Shown here: positions 34,249 to 45,136 of the stretch, in pieces
Numbering within the stretch: the first letter of the stretch is position 1
Layout of the letters: every line of letters begins with the position of its first letter
Translations under genes and position numbers: made by a program
The notes under the pieces: generated by a model
Database searches by the model: none
The model's input: the letters and a program-made list of their open reading frames with translations, nothing else
What the model was told of the DNA's origin: nothing
Source: Betaproteobacteria bacterium
GTDB lineage: Bacteria; Pseudomonadota; Gammaproteobacteria; Burkholderiales; Burkholderiaceae_C
NCBI GenBank assembly: GCA_016716535.1
Contig: JADJWD010000003.1
Span: 124,001 to 188,000 of the forward strand
Length of the DNA: 64,000 nt
Direction of reading: 5' to 3'

Positions 34249-35744
34249 GACTGCCCCGCGCCAGCGGCGTGCTGCTGCACCCGACCTCGCTGCCCGGGCC
34301 GAACGGCTCGGGCGATCTCGGCCGCGAGGCCTATCACTTCGTCGACTGGCTCGCCGCGGCCGGGCAGCGGCTGTGGCAGGTGCTGCCGCTCACCGGCATC
34401 GGGCCGGGCCACTCGCCGTACATGAGCCCGTCGGCGTTTGCCGGCAACCCGCTGCTCGTCGACCTGGCCGACCTGCAGCACGAGGGCTGGCTGACCGCCG
34501 ACGAGGTGGCCCCGGCGCCGGGGCTGCGCGCCGAGCGTGTCGAGTTCGCCGCCGTCGTGCCTTTCCGCATGGGCCGGCTGGCACGCGCGGCCGAGCGCTT
34601 TGCCGCCGGCGGCAGCGCCGCGCAGCGTGAGGACTTCGAGCGCTTTCGCGCCGAACACACGAGCTGGCTCACCGACTACGCGCTGTTCATGGCGCTGACC
34701 GAGCAGCCCGGCCCCGAGGGCTGGCTCGACTGGCCGCACTGGGAGCCGGCGCTGGCAAGGCGCGAGCCGGCGGCGCTGGCACAGGCGCGCCGCCGGCACG
34801 CGGCGCGCATCGGCTTCTGGGAGTTCTGCCAGTGGCGCTTCTTCAGGCAGTGGGCGGCGCTGCGCGCCTACGCCCACGGCAAGGGCGTGCGCATCGTCGG
34901 CGACGCGCCGATCTTCGTCGCCCACTCGAGCGCCGACGTGTGGGTGCGGCCGGAGCTGTTCGAGCTGGACGCGCAAGGACAGCCCACGGTCGTGGCCGGC
35001 GTGCCGCCCGACTACTTCAGCGCCACCGGGCAGCGCTGGGGCAACCCGCTCTATCGCTGGAATGAACACGCGAAGGACGGCTTCGCGTGGTGGATCGAGC
35101 GCGTGCGGCGCACCTTCGAGCTGGTCGACATCGTGCGCATCGACCACTTCCGCGGCTTTGCCGGCTACTGGGAGATCCCGGCGGCGGAGCCCACCGCTGT
35201 GCACGGCCGCTGGGTACCGGGGCCGGGCGCGGCGCTGTTCGACGCGGTGGCCGCGGCGCTCGGGCCGCTGCCGGTCATCGCCGAGGACCTGGGCATCATC
35301 ACGCCGGACGTCGACGCGCTGCGAGCGCGCTTCGCGTTCCCCGGCATGTGCGTGCTGCAGTTCGCCTTCAATGCCGACGCCGGCAACCGCTACCTGCCGC
35401 ACCACCACACGCCCGACAGCGTCGTCTACACCGGCACGCACGACAACAACACCACCGCCGGCTGGTGGGCCGCGGCGCCGGACAGCGAACGGCACTTCGC
35501 GCGCGGCTACCTCAACACCGACGGCCACGACATGCCGTGGACGCTGATCCGCACGGCGATGGCCAGCGTCGCCGACACCTGCATGCACCCGATGCAGGAC
35601 GTGCTCGGCCTGCCGGCCGAGGCGCGCATGAACCACCCGGGCCAGGCCTCGGGCTGGTGGACCTGGCGGCTGCAATGGGAGCGCGTGCAGCCGTGGCACG
35701 CACAGCGGCTGGCGGAGTTCGGGCGGTTGTACGGGCGCGCGTAG
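34245..35744 (+). CDS. malQ: 4-alpha-glucanotransferase (amylomaltase) MalQ
   Basis: 499 residues, GH77 family, short type without the N-terminal extension of E. coli MalQ. Motifs: GVLLHPTSLPGPNGSGDLG at the start, IVRIDHFRGFAGYW with nucleophile Asp, IAEDLGIITPDV with acid Glu, TGTHDNNTTAGWW with the stabilising Asp. It rearranges maltodextrins so that GlgP can continue to degrade them. GGAGGG lies 10 bases before the ATG and the start overlaps the glgX stop. Last gene of the operon; a weak GC stem (35801-35819) without U-run lies downstream. Confidence 0.96.
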
Positions 35745-36007
35745 GCGCGTCTTCCAGGCGCCTCTTGCGGGGCCTCTTGCGCTACTGACGCAGCGAATCT
35801 CGGGTTCGCACCGAGCCCGTCGGCCGCGCCACCGATGCGTGGTCCCGACCTCCGCAGGGGGCGCGCGATCCTTCGCCCGGGCAGACTTGCCGGCGACGAA
35901 GAAACCCGGGCGCGGGCCGGGCGCAAGACGAGCGCCACCTCCGACCCGATGCACGCACCTCGCGGCCGCGGCGGCGGGAGCGTGAGCCACGCAGAGGAGT
36001 CGGTGCC

Positions 36008-36979
36008 ATGGACAACGTTGGGGCGCGCGGCGAGGTCGCGGGCGCGGGGGCGATCGGCGGTGCGGCTGGTGCAACGGCTGTGGCGGCCCCCAGTGGCGTC
36101 ACGCTGACCCGCCTTGTGCGGCGCGTCGAGGACGGGCCGGGCGTGCTGTGGGCCGCATTGCTGCCGGCCGCCGGCCTGGCGGCGCTCGCCTGGTTCGGCA
36201 TGGCGCCGTTCGCCAGCCACGACATCGAGGCGAGCGTCGCCGCCGGCGTGCGCGCGCAACTGCTGCAGCAAGGGCACGGCTGGGTGCAGGTAGGGGTCAC
36301 GGGGCAGGAGGTGCTGCTCAGCGGCACGCCGCCCTCGCCCGGCGCCGGCGGCGCCGCGCTCGCGGCCGCCCGTGCCGCGACCTGCCCCACCTGGGCCGGG
36401 CCGCAGGTGTGCGCGGTGCTCGTGCTCGGCGACTTCGGCTCGCCCAGTGGCGTGGCCGCGCCGGCCCTCGCGCAGGTGGCACCAGCCGCGCCGGCCGCAC
36501 CCGCTGTTTCGACGGCGAGCCCCGCGCCGCCGGCCGCGGCGGCATCGACACCCGCAACGGCCCCCGCATCGCTGCCCGCGGCCCCCGCCGCGGCATCGAC
36601 ACCCGCCGAGCGGACTGCCCAAGCCTGCGAGGCGAGCTTCATCGACCTGCTCGAAAACACGCGGCTGGAATTCGCCAGCGGCGGCAGCGCGATCGACGCG
36701 CGCAGCGCCCCGCTGCTCGATCGCCTGGCCGCCGCTGCCGGGGCCTGCCCGGGGCGCGTGCTCATCGAAGGCCACACCGACAACGTCGGCGACGCCGGGG
36801 CCAACCAGCGCCTGAGCGAAGCGCGCGCCACCGCCGTGCGCGACGCGCTTGTCGCCCGCGGCCTGCCGGCCGAGCGGCTGGTCACCGTGGGCCACGGCGA
36901 CACCCGGCCGCTCGCCGACAACACGACCGACACCGGGCGCGCCGCCAACCGGCGCATCGAGTTCAAGGCCGCGCCCTGA
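36008..36979 (+). CDS. Membrane-anchored OmpA-domain protein
   Basis: 323 residues; AGAGGAG lies eight bases before the ATG. A Gly/Ala-rich cytoplasmic tail is followed by one membrane helix (about 47-65), a soluble BON-like segment (WVQVGVTGQEVLLSGTPPSPG) with two Cys, an Ala/Pro/Thr linker (about 150-205), and a C-terminal OmpA-like peptidoglycan-binding domain (EGHTDNVGDAGANQRLSEARA, RLVTVGHGDTRPLADN; these are split landmarks). The mature part would lie in the periplasm and bind peptidoglycan. It is followed 30 bp later by a membrane-anchored helix-hairpin-helix gene. Known only as a conserved pair by impression; function unknown. Confidence 0.8.
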   Translation: MDNVGARGEVAGAGAIGGAAGATAVAAPSGVTLTRLVRRVEDGPGVLWAALLPAAGLAALAWFGMAPFASHDIEASVAAGVRAQLLQQGHGWVQVGVTGQEVLLSGTPPSPGAGGAALAAARAATCPTWAGPQVCAVLVLGDFGSPSGVAAPALAQVAPAAPAAPAVSTASPAPPAAAASTPATAPASLPAAPAAASTPAERTAQACEASFIDLLENTRLEFASGGSAIDARSAPLLDRLAAAAGACPGRVLIEGHTDNVGDAGANQRLSEARATAVRDALVARGLPAERLVTVGHGDTRPLADNTTDTGRAANRRIEFKAAP

Positions 36980-37009
36980 CCGCGGCCGCTGGCAAACCGG
37001 GAGATCTGC

Positions 37010-38024
37010 ATGCCGTTCTTGATCGCCAAGATCCTCGTCCTGTTGCTCCTCGCCTCGGCTTTCGGCGCCTGGCTGGGCGCCTGGCTCCTGCGCCGCCGCT
37101 ACGTCGACGTGACCTCCGAACACACGCTGCTGCGCGACGAGTGGCGCCTGTGGCGCGGCCAGGTCGACCAGCGGCTCGCGACGCCGCCCGACGGGTCGGC
37201 GCTGGCCGAGCGGTTGGCCGCCATCGAGGCCGCGGTGCGCGGCATCCAGGTCCCGCCGGCGCCGCCGCCGACCGACCTGGCGCCGGTGCTCCAGGCCGTG
37301 CAGGGCATCCGGATGCCGGCGCCCGAGCGCGTCGACCTCGGCCCGGTGCTCGAGGCCGTCGGCGCCATCCGCATCCCGCCATCCGAGCGTGTCGATCTGA
37401 GCCCGGTGCTCGAGGCGATCGATCGCATCCGCGTCCCGGCGCCCGAGTGTGTGGATCTGCAGCCGGTGCTCGAGGCCGTCGGCGCCATCCGCGTGCCGCC
37501 GGCCCAGGCCGTCGATCTCGCACCGCTGACCGAGCGGCTGGCTGCGCTGGAGCAGCGCCTCGGCGCGCTGCGCTTCCCCGAGCCGCCGCCCCCGCCGAGT
37601 CTGCAGCCGATGCAGGCCGCGCTGCAGGCGCTGGAGACGCGCGTCGCCGGCCTCGATGCGCGCTTCGCGGCGCTGAAGTGGCCCGAGCCGCCGCCGCCGG
37701 CGGACCTGCCGGCCGGCGCCGCCACCGGCCGCCCCGCCGCTGGCCGTGCGCGCCGGCAGCCGCAACCTGCTGGCACGCGCCGCCCACGGCAAGCCCGACG
37801 ACCTCAAGCTCATCAAGGGCGTCGCCGAGGTGCTCGAGAAGATGCTGCACGACATCGGCGTGTACTACTTCTGGCAGATCGCCGAGTGGGACAACGCCGA
37901 CATCGCGCACGCCGACAGCCTGCTCACCGCCTTCAAGGGCCGCATCGAGCGCGACGAATGGGTGGCGCAGTCGCGCCGGTTCGTGCGCGAAGGCGGCGTG
38001 GCGCTGAAGCCGGGCGCCGGCTGA
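37010..38024 (+). pseudogene. Membrane-anchored helix-hairpin-helix protein with 20-residue repeats, split by an apparent frameshift
   Basis: Reading starts MPFLIAKILVLLLLAS with one membrane helix, continues through tandem repeats of about 20 residues (VDLxPVLEAVGAIRxP) and Pro-rich spacers to about 37705, and then turns into Arg-rich nonsense until 38032. The expected C-terminal domain continues in the next frame: a Pro/Ala segment, then GSRNLLARAAHGKPDDL, LIKGVAEVLEKMLHDIGVYYFWQIAEW and FKGRIERDEW, ending at 38024. The switch is +1 and falls within about 37700-37725 in a GCC/CCG-rich run. The C-terminal part could start alone at a GTG (37746, 92 residues). Either a real frameshift, a sequencing error or, less likely, programmed frameshifting. 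Confidence 0.75.
37261..37530 (+). repeat. 60-bp tandem repeat, four full copies plus a partial fifth
   Basis: Copies at 37261-37320, 37321-37380, 37381-37440, 37441-37500 and a partial one at 37501-37530 keep an exact 60-bp period. Each codes about GPVLEAVGAIRxPxxERVDL. The second, third and fourth copies share long identical runs such as CCGGTGCTCGAGG. Confidence 0.9.
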
Positions 38025-38040
38025 CGATCTGAAGGCGGGC

Positions 38041-38064
38041 ACGGCGCGCCGCGCCGCGCGCCGT
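38041..38064. terminator. GC-rich hairpin between convergent genes, possible bidirectional terminator
   Basis: ACGGCGCGC and GCGCGCCGT pair over nine bases with loop CGCGCC, ending at the lpdA stop codon. No U-run follows on either strand, so termination activity is uncertain. Confidence 0.4.
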
Positions 38065-39869
38065 CAGCGCCGCGGCGGCGGCAGGTCGGTGCAGGTGCCG
38101 TGCGCGGCTTCGGCGGCCATGCCGATGCTCTCGCCGAGCGTTGGGTGCGGGTGGATCGTCCGGCCGATGTCCACTTCGTCGGCGCCCATCTCGATGGCGA
38201 GCGCCACCTCGCCGATCATGTCGCCGGCATGCGTGCCGACGATGCCGCCACCGAGGATGCGGTGGGTCTCGGCATCGAACAGCAGCTTCGTGAAGCCTTC
38301 GTCGCGGCCGTTGGCGATGGCGCGGCCGCTCGCCGTCCACGGGAAGTGGCCCTTCTTCACCGCCACGCCGCGTGCCTTGGCCTCGTCTTCGGTGAGGCCG
38401 ACCCAGGAGACCTCGGGATCGGTGTAGGCGACGCTCGGGATCACGCGCGCATCGAAGCGCGCGCGGCGCAGCGTCTCGTCGCCGTTCTTGTCGCCCGCCG
38501 CCACTTCGGCGGCAACGTGCGCCTCGTGCACCGCCTTGTGCGCCAGCATCGGCTGGCCGACGATGTCGCCGATGGCGAAGATGTGCGGCACGTTGGTGCG
38601 CATCTGCACGTCCACCGGGATGAAGCCGCGCTCGCCGACGACGATGCCGGCCTTCTCGGCGCCGATCTTGTTGCCGTTGGGGCTGCGGCCGACGGCTTGC
38701 AGCACGAGGTCGTACAGGCCCTCGCTCTTCGTCGCGCCGTCGACGCTCTCGAACTGCACGCGGATGCCGTCCTTCGTCGCCTCGGCGGCCACGGTCTTCG
38801 TCTTCAGCCAGATGTTGTCGAAGCGCGGTGCGTTCAGCTTCTGCCAGACCTTCACGAGGTCGCGGTCTGCGCCTTGCATCAGGCCGTCGAGCATCTCCAC
38901 CACGTCCAGCCGCGCACCGAGCGTGCTGTAGACGGTGCCCATCTCGAGACCGATGATGCCGCCGCCGACGACGAGCATGCGCTTGGGCAGCGCGCGCAGC
39001 TCGAGCGCGCCGGTGCTGTCGACGACGCGCGGGTCGTCGGGCATGAAGGGCAGCCGCACCGCCTGCGAGCCGGCGGCGATGATGCAGCGCTCGAAGCGGA
39101 TCGTCTGCGTCTTGCCGGTCTTGTCCTGGCCGCTGCCGCTGGTCTCTTCGACCGTCAGGTGGTGCGGGTCGGCGAAGCTGCCATAACCGCGCACGACGGT
39201 CACCTTGCGCATCTTCGCCATCGCCGCCAGCCCGCCGGTGAGCTTGCCGACCACCTTGTTCTTGTGCGCGAGCAGCCGGCCCGGCTCGAGCACCGGCGCG
39301 CCGTAGGTGACGCCGAGGTCGGCGAAGTGCTTGACCTCGTCCATCACCGCGGCCACGTGCAACAGCGCCTTGCTCGGAATGCAGCCGACGTTCAGGCACA
39401 CGCCGCCGAGGGTGCCGTAGCGCTCGACGAGCACGGTCTTCATGCCCAGGTCGGCGGCGCGGAACGCCGCCGAGTAGCCGCCCGGGCCGCCGCCGAGCAC
39501 GAGCATCTCGCATTCGAGGTCGGCGGTGCCGGCGTGGGTGGCGGGAGTGGGGGCGGATGACGGAACGGGAGCAGCAGGCGAGGGAGCAGTCGAAGAAGCC
39601 GCCGCAGGTTGCGGTGCCGGTGCCTGCGCGCCGCTCACCTCCATCATCAGCAACACCGAACCTTCACTCACCTTGTCCCCCAACCCGACCTTCAGCTCCT
39701 TGACGACGCCGGCGTGCGACGACGGGATCTCCATCGACGCCTTGTCGCTTTCCACCGTCACCAGCGACTGCTCGGCGCGGATCGTGTCGCCGGGCTTGAC
39801 GAGCAGCTCGATGACGGCCACGTCCTTGAACTCGCCGATGTCGGGCACCTTGATCTCGATCGTCGCCAT
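38064..39869 (-). CDS. lpdA: Dihydrolipoyl dehydrogenase (E3) with N-terminal lipoyl domain
   Basis: 601 residues. Residues 1-80 are a lipoyl domain with Lys43 in VESDKASME, the lipoylation site; an Ala/Pro linker follows to about 115. The rest is a full FAD/NAD disulfide reductase: VLGGGPGGYSAAFRAADLG for FAD, redox pair in GGVCLNVGCIPSKALL, VVGGGIIGLEMGTVYSTLG for NAD, and HPHPTLGES with the catalytic His. It reoxidises the dihydrolipoyl groups of the pyruvate dehydrogenase complex. Lipoylated E3 is known in Ralstonia, Burkholderia and Neisseria type complexes. Last gene of the operon, 24 bp after the proteasome homologue. Confidence 0.96.
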   Translation of the reverse strand: MATIEIKVPDIGEFKDVAVIELLVKPGDTIRAEQSLVTVESDKASMEIPSSHAGVVKELKVGLGDKVSEGSVLLMMEVSGAQAPAPQPAAASSTAPSPAAPVPSSAPTPATHAGTADLECEMLVLGGGPGGYSAAFRAADLGMKTVLVERYGTLGGVCLNVGCIPSKALLHVAAVMDEVKHFADLGVTYGAPVLEPGRLLAHKNKVVGKLTGGLAAMAKMRKVTVVRGYGSFADPHHLTVEETSGSGQDKTGKTQTIRFERCIIAAGSQAVRLPFMPDDPRVVDSTGALELRALPKRMLVVGGGIIGLEMGTVYSTLGARLDVVEMLDGLMQGADRDLVKVWQKLNAPRFDNIWLKTKTVAAEATKDGIRVQFESVDGATKSEGLYDLVLQAVGRSPNGNKIGAEKAGIVVGERGFIPVDVQMRTNVPHIFAIGDIVGQPMLAHKAVHEAHVAAEVAAGDKNGDETLRRARFDARVIPSVAYTDPEVSWVGLTEDEAKARGVAVKKGHFPWTASGRAIANGRDEGFTKLLFDAETHRILGGGIVGTHAGDMIGEVALAIEMGADEVDIGRTIHPHPTLGESIGMAAEAAHGTCTDLPPPRR

Positions 39870-39893
39870 GTCGCTTGTCTCTTTGGTTGTGCT

Positions 39894-40466
39894 TCAGGTC
39901 TTCAGCTTCAGCGTGTGCAGCCGCACCGGCTCGGCCGAGCTCGTGTCGAACTCGCAGCCGGCGCGCACGCCGGCATCGGCCACCTCGCGCGCGCTCTTCG
40001 CACGCGGCCAGGTCGTGTACATCGCGCCGAGCGCGTAGCGGCGGCCCGAGCCGATGGCCCAGAAGCGCTCGAACTCGAACACCTCGCGGTAGCTCTCGAC
40101 GCCGAACACGCCGTGCGCGTTGGCGATCAGGATCGAGATCTGGCTGCTCTCGTACGGGTCGGAGTCGTGCTCCTTGGTATTGAGGAAGAAGCGCTCCTTC
40201 AGCAAAGGGTGCAGCAGCCTGAAGGTCTCGAAGATCGCGGTGCGCGAATCGAGCCGCAGTTGCTCCTTCGGCATCGCCGCCAGCGCCTGCTGCAGCACGG
40301 GGATGTGCGCCGTGCTGCCGACGGCGCCGATCCAGTGGCCGCGCAGGTTGAACAGCTTCGTGTTCGCTTCGTAGCCCGGCGGCAGCCGCAACTCGCCGAA
40401 GGTGATCAGCGAGTCCGATGCGATGGCGAGCGACGCGCCCTTGCGGGCGACGACGACGGTGCTCAT
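39894..40466 (-). CDS. Proteasome/HslV-like Ntn-fold protein (betaproteobacterial proteasome homologue, BPH-like)
   Basis: 190 residues with the beta-subunit fold of HslV/20S proteasomes: MSTVVVARKGASLAIASDS, strand-turn ITFGELRL, NTKLFNL, and the late motif WAIGSGRRYALGAMYTTW, which closely parallels the HslV GSG-x-YA segment. Aligning by hand to HslV, Asp18 and Lys37 match the catalytic Asp17 and Lys33, and the residue after Met1, expected to be the Thr1 nucleophile, is Ser2 followed by Thr3. It is coded between E2 (19 bp) and E3 (24 bp) of pyruvate dehydrogenase. From memory, BPH proteins form double heptamer rings in betaproteobacteria; substrates are unknown. No ATPase partner gene is nearby. 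Confidence 0.82.
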   Translation of the reverse strand: MSTVVVARKGASLAIASDSLITFGELRLPPGYEANTKLFNLRGHWIGAVGSTAHIPVLQQALAAMPKEQLRLDSRTAIFETFRLLHPLLKERFFLNTKEHDSDPYESSQISILIANAHGVFGVESYREVFEFERFWAIGSGRRYALGAMYTTWPRAKSAREVADAGVRAGCEFDTSSAEPVRLHTLKLKT

Positions 40467-40485
40467 GACGAGCGCGCCGCCGGCG

Positions 40486-42210
40486 TCAGAGCATCACCCG
40501 GCGGAAGTCCGCCAGGATCTGCGCGAAGTAGGCGTTGAAGCGCGCCGCCGAAGCGCCGTCGATGACGCGGTGGTCCCACGACAGCGACAGCGGCAGGACG
40601 AGGCGCGGCACGAACTGCTTGCCGTCCCAGCGCGGCTCGGTGCTGCTGCGGCACACGCCGAGGATCGCGACCTCGGGCGCGTTGATGATCGGCGTGAAGT
40701 AGCGCCCGCCGATGCCGCCCAGGCTGCTGATGCTGAAGCAGCCGCCGCTCATGTCGGCCGGGCCCAGCTTGCCGTCACGCGCCTTCTTGGCGAGGTCACT
40801 CATCTCCTGGCTGATCGCCAGGATGCCCTTCTTGTCGGCGTCCTTGATCACCGGCACGACGAGGCCGTTCGGTGTGTCGGCGGCGAAGCCGATGTGGAAG
40901 TACTTCTTGACGATCAACTGCTCGCCATCGAGGCTGGCGTTGAACTCGGGGAACTTCTTGAGCGCGGCGACGGCCGCCTTGATCAGGAAGGCAAGCATCG
41001 TCACCTTGACGCCGCTCTTCTCGTGCTCCTTGTTGAGCTGCACGCGGAAGGCTTCGAGGTCGGTGATGTCGGCGTCGTCGTGGTTCGTGACGTGCGGGAT
41101 CAGCACCCAGTTGCGATGCAGGTTGGCGCCGCTGATCTTCTTGATGCGGCTCAGGTCCTTACGCTCGACTTCGCCGAACTTGGCGAAGTCGACCTGCGGC
41201 CAGGGCAAGAGGCCGGGGAAGGCGCCACCGGCGGCTGCGCCGGCGCCGGCGCCGGCCGCCGGTGCGCGCGCCTTCTGCGCCGCGGTCTGCACGCTGCCGG
41301 CCATCACGCCCTTGACGAAGCCTTGCACGTCGGCCTGCGTGATGCGTCCCTTCGGCCCGCTGCCGGCCACTTCGGCCAGCGGCACGCCAAGCTCACGCGC
41401 GAGCTTGCGGATCGAAGGCGACGCGTGCGGCAGCGTGCCCTTCGCGGCTGTGGGGTCGTGCGCGGGCAGCGTGGCCGGCTGGTCGGTGCGGTCAGCGAGC
41501 GCGGCCATCGGGGCGACCGAGGTGGCCGACGGTGCCGCGGCGGACGAGGCGGCGGGCTTGGGCGCTGGTGCCGCGGCCGCGGGTGCCAACGCAGCAGCAC
41601 TGGCCGCCCCTTCGAGCACCAACAGCGGCGAGCCCTTGTTCACCTTGTCGCCGAGCTTGACCAGCACTTCCTTCACCGTGCCTGCATGCGACGACGGGAT
41701 CTCCATCGAGGCCTTGTCGCTCTCGACGGTGACGAGGCTCTGCTCGACCTTCACCGTGTCACCCGGCTTCACGAAGACCTCGATGACCGCGACGTCGGCG
41801 AAGTCGCCGATGTCGGGGACGACGACGGTGATCGGGCCGGCCGAGGCGGCGCTGGCACCACCCTCGCCCCCCGCCCTCTCCCGCGCGGCGGGAGAGGGAG
41901 CCGATGCCGGCGGCGCAGGCGCGGACGGCGCAGCCTTGGCGGCGGCGGGAGCAGCCGCAGCAGCCCCTGCCCCTTCCGCCTCCAGCCGCAGCAGCACCGT
42001 CCCCTGATTCACCTTGTCGCCGAGCTTCACGACCATCTCGCGCACGACACCGGCGTGTGAACTCGGGATCTCCATCGAGGCCTTGTCGCTTTCCACCGTG
42101 ACGAGCGACTGCTCGGCCGCGACCCGGTCGCCCGGCTTCACGAGCACCTCGATCACCGCGACATCCTTGAAGTCCCCGATGTCGGGCACCACCACTTCGA
42201 CCAGAGCCAT
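40486..42210 (-). CDS. aceF: Dihydrolipoyl acetyltransferase (E2) of pyruvate dehydrogenase, two lipoyl domains
   Basis: 574 residues. Two lipoyl domains with Lys43 and Lys166, each in VESDKASMEIPS; Ala/Pro linkers; a peripheral-subunit-binding domain (ASPSIRKLARELGVPLAEV); and the catalytic domain with WDHRVIDGASAARF, whose His and Asp catalyse acetyl transfer to CoA. It forms the core of the complex, probably of 24 subunits. The first linker carries an odd stretch PSPAARERA (residues 105-113) coded by a REP-like palindrome. It follows aceE by 54 bp. Confidence 0.97.
   Translation of the reverse strand: MALVEVVVPDIGDFKDVAVIEVLVKPGDRVAAEQSLVTVESDKASMEIPSSHAGVVREMVVKLGDKVNQGTVLLRLEAEGAGAAAAAPAAAKAAPSAPAPPASAPSPAARERAGGEGGASAASAGPITVVVPDIGDFADVAVIEVFVKPGDTVKVEQSLVTVESDKASMEIPSSHAGTVKEVLVKLGDKVNKGSPLLVLEGAASAAALAPAAAAPAPKPAASSAAAPSATSVAPMAALADRTDQPATLPAHDPTAAKGTLPHASPSIRKLARELGVPLAEVAGSGPKGRITQADVQGFVKGVMAGSVQTAAQKARAPAAGAGAGAAAGGAFPGLLPWPQVDFAKFGEVERKDLSRIKKISGANLHRNWVLIPHVTNHDDADITDLEAFRVQLNKEHEKSGVKVTMLAFLIKAAVAALKKFPEFNASLDGEQLIVKKYFHIGFAADTPNGLVVPVIKDADKKGILAISQEMSDLAKKARDGKLGPADMSGGCFSISSLGGIGGRYFTPIINAPEVAILGVCRSSTEPRWDGKQFVPRLVLPLSLSWDHRVIDGASAARFNAYFAQILADFRRVML
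41874..41898. repeat. REP-like palindrome inside the aceF linker
   Basis: CCCTCTCCCGC and GCGGGAGAGGG, 11-bp perfect arms around GCG. Together with the flanking CACCCTCGCCCC it resembles the palindromic repeats commonly found between genes in GC-rich proteobacteria. Here it is in frame and codes residues 105-113 of E2. Confidence 0.7.
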
Positions 42211-42264
42211 GTCTCGCGTCTCCGTCCTTCTTCGTTGTTCGGGGTCGTTGCGCCAGGCCGCCGG

Positions 42265-44970
<2,706 letters not shown>

Positions 44971-45020
44971 CGGAGGTCTCCTCGGCAGGGGGCTTTTCTA
45001 CGACTGGGAAAGCGGGCGCG

Positions 45021-45049
45021 AGTGTCGCACAAGAATCGCGCAATTCCAA
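45021..45049 (-). promoter_or_regulatory. Candidate promoter of the pyruvate dehydrogenase operon
   Basis: On the minus strand TTGGAA (45044-45049), 17-bp spacer, GACACT (45021-45026). The -10 is weak, as expected of a regulated promoter. The expected start is near 45014. Confidence 0.4.
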
Positions 45050-45050
45050 A

Positions 45051-45063
45051 TCGTGCTGCACGA
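45051..45063. promoter_or_regulatory. 13-bp perfect palindrome upstream of aceE, candidate operator
   Basis: TCGTGC-T-GCACGA is symmetric about one base and abuts the predicted -35 box of aceE on its upstream side, within the region shared with the divergent histidine kinase gene. Confidence 0.4.
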
Positions 45064-45121
45064 CATCACAATATGAAATTCACGAGGATGCACGGACCTC
45101 GCCGGCAGCTCGATCGGTCCC

Positions 45122-45127
45122 GATAAT
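45122..45127 (+). promoter_or_regulatory. -10-like box next to the histidine kinase start
   Basis: GATAAT ends ten bases before the ATG at 45137, and no Shine-Dalgarno sequence precedes that ATG. The spacing suggests a leaderless or nearly leaderless transcript. No -35 hexamer is clear. Confidence 0.4.
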
Positions 45128-45136
45128 CTCCGTTTC

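Noticed and set aside
35801..35819. CGGGTTCG/CGAGCCCG stem as malQ terminator
   Set aside because: One G-U pair, three-base loop and no U-run; too weak to call as a terminator.
35745..36007. Riboswitch or RNA element in the 263-bp gap before the OmpA-domain gene
   Set aside because: GC-rich self-complementary pieces are present, but I could not match any known riboswitch core; only the AGAGGAG ribosome-binding site is clear.
35835..36107. A 90-codon open frame between malQ and the OmpA-domain gene
   Set aside because: Arg-rich composition, no ribosome-binding site, and overlap with the well-supported OmpA start in another frame.
37261..37530. CRISPR array
   Set aside because: The 60-bp units are contiguous, in frame and without unique spacers; it is a coding tandem repeat.
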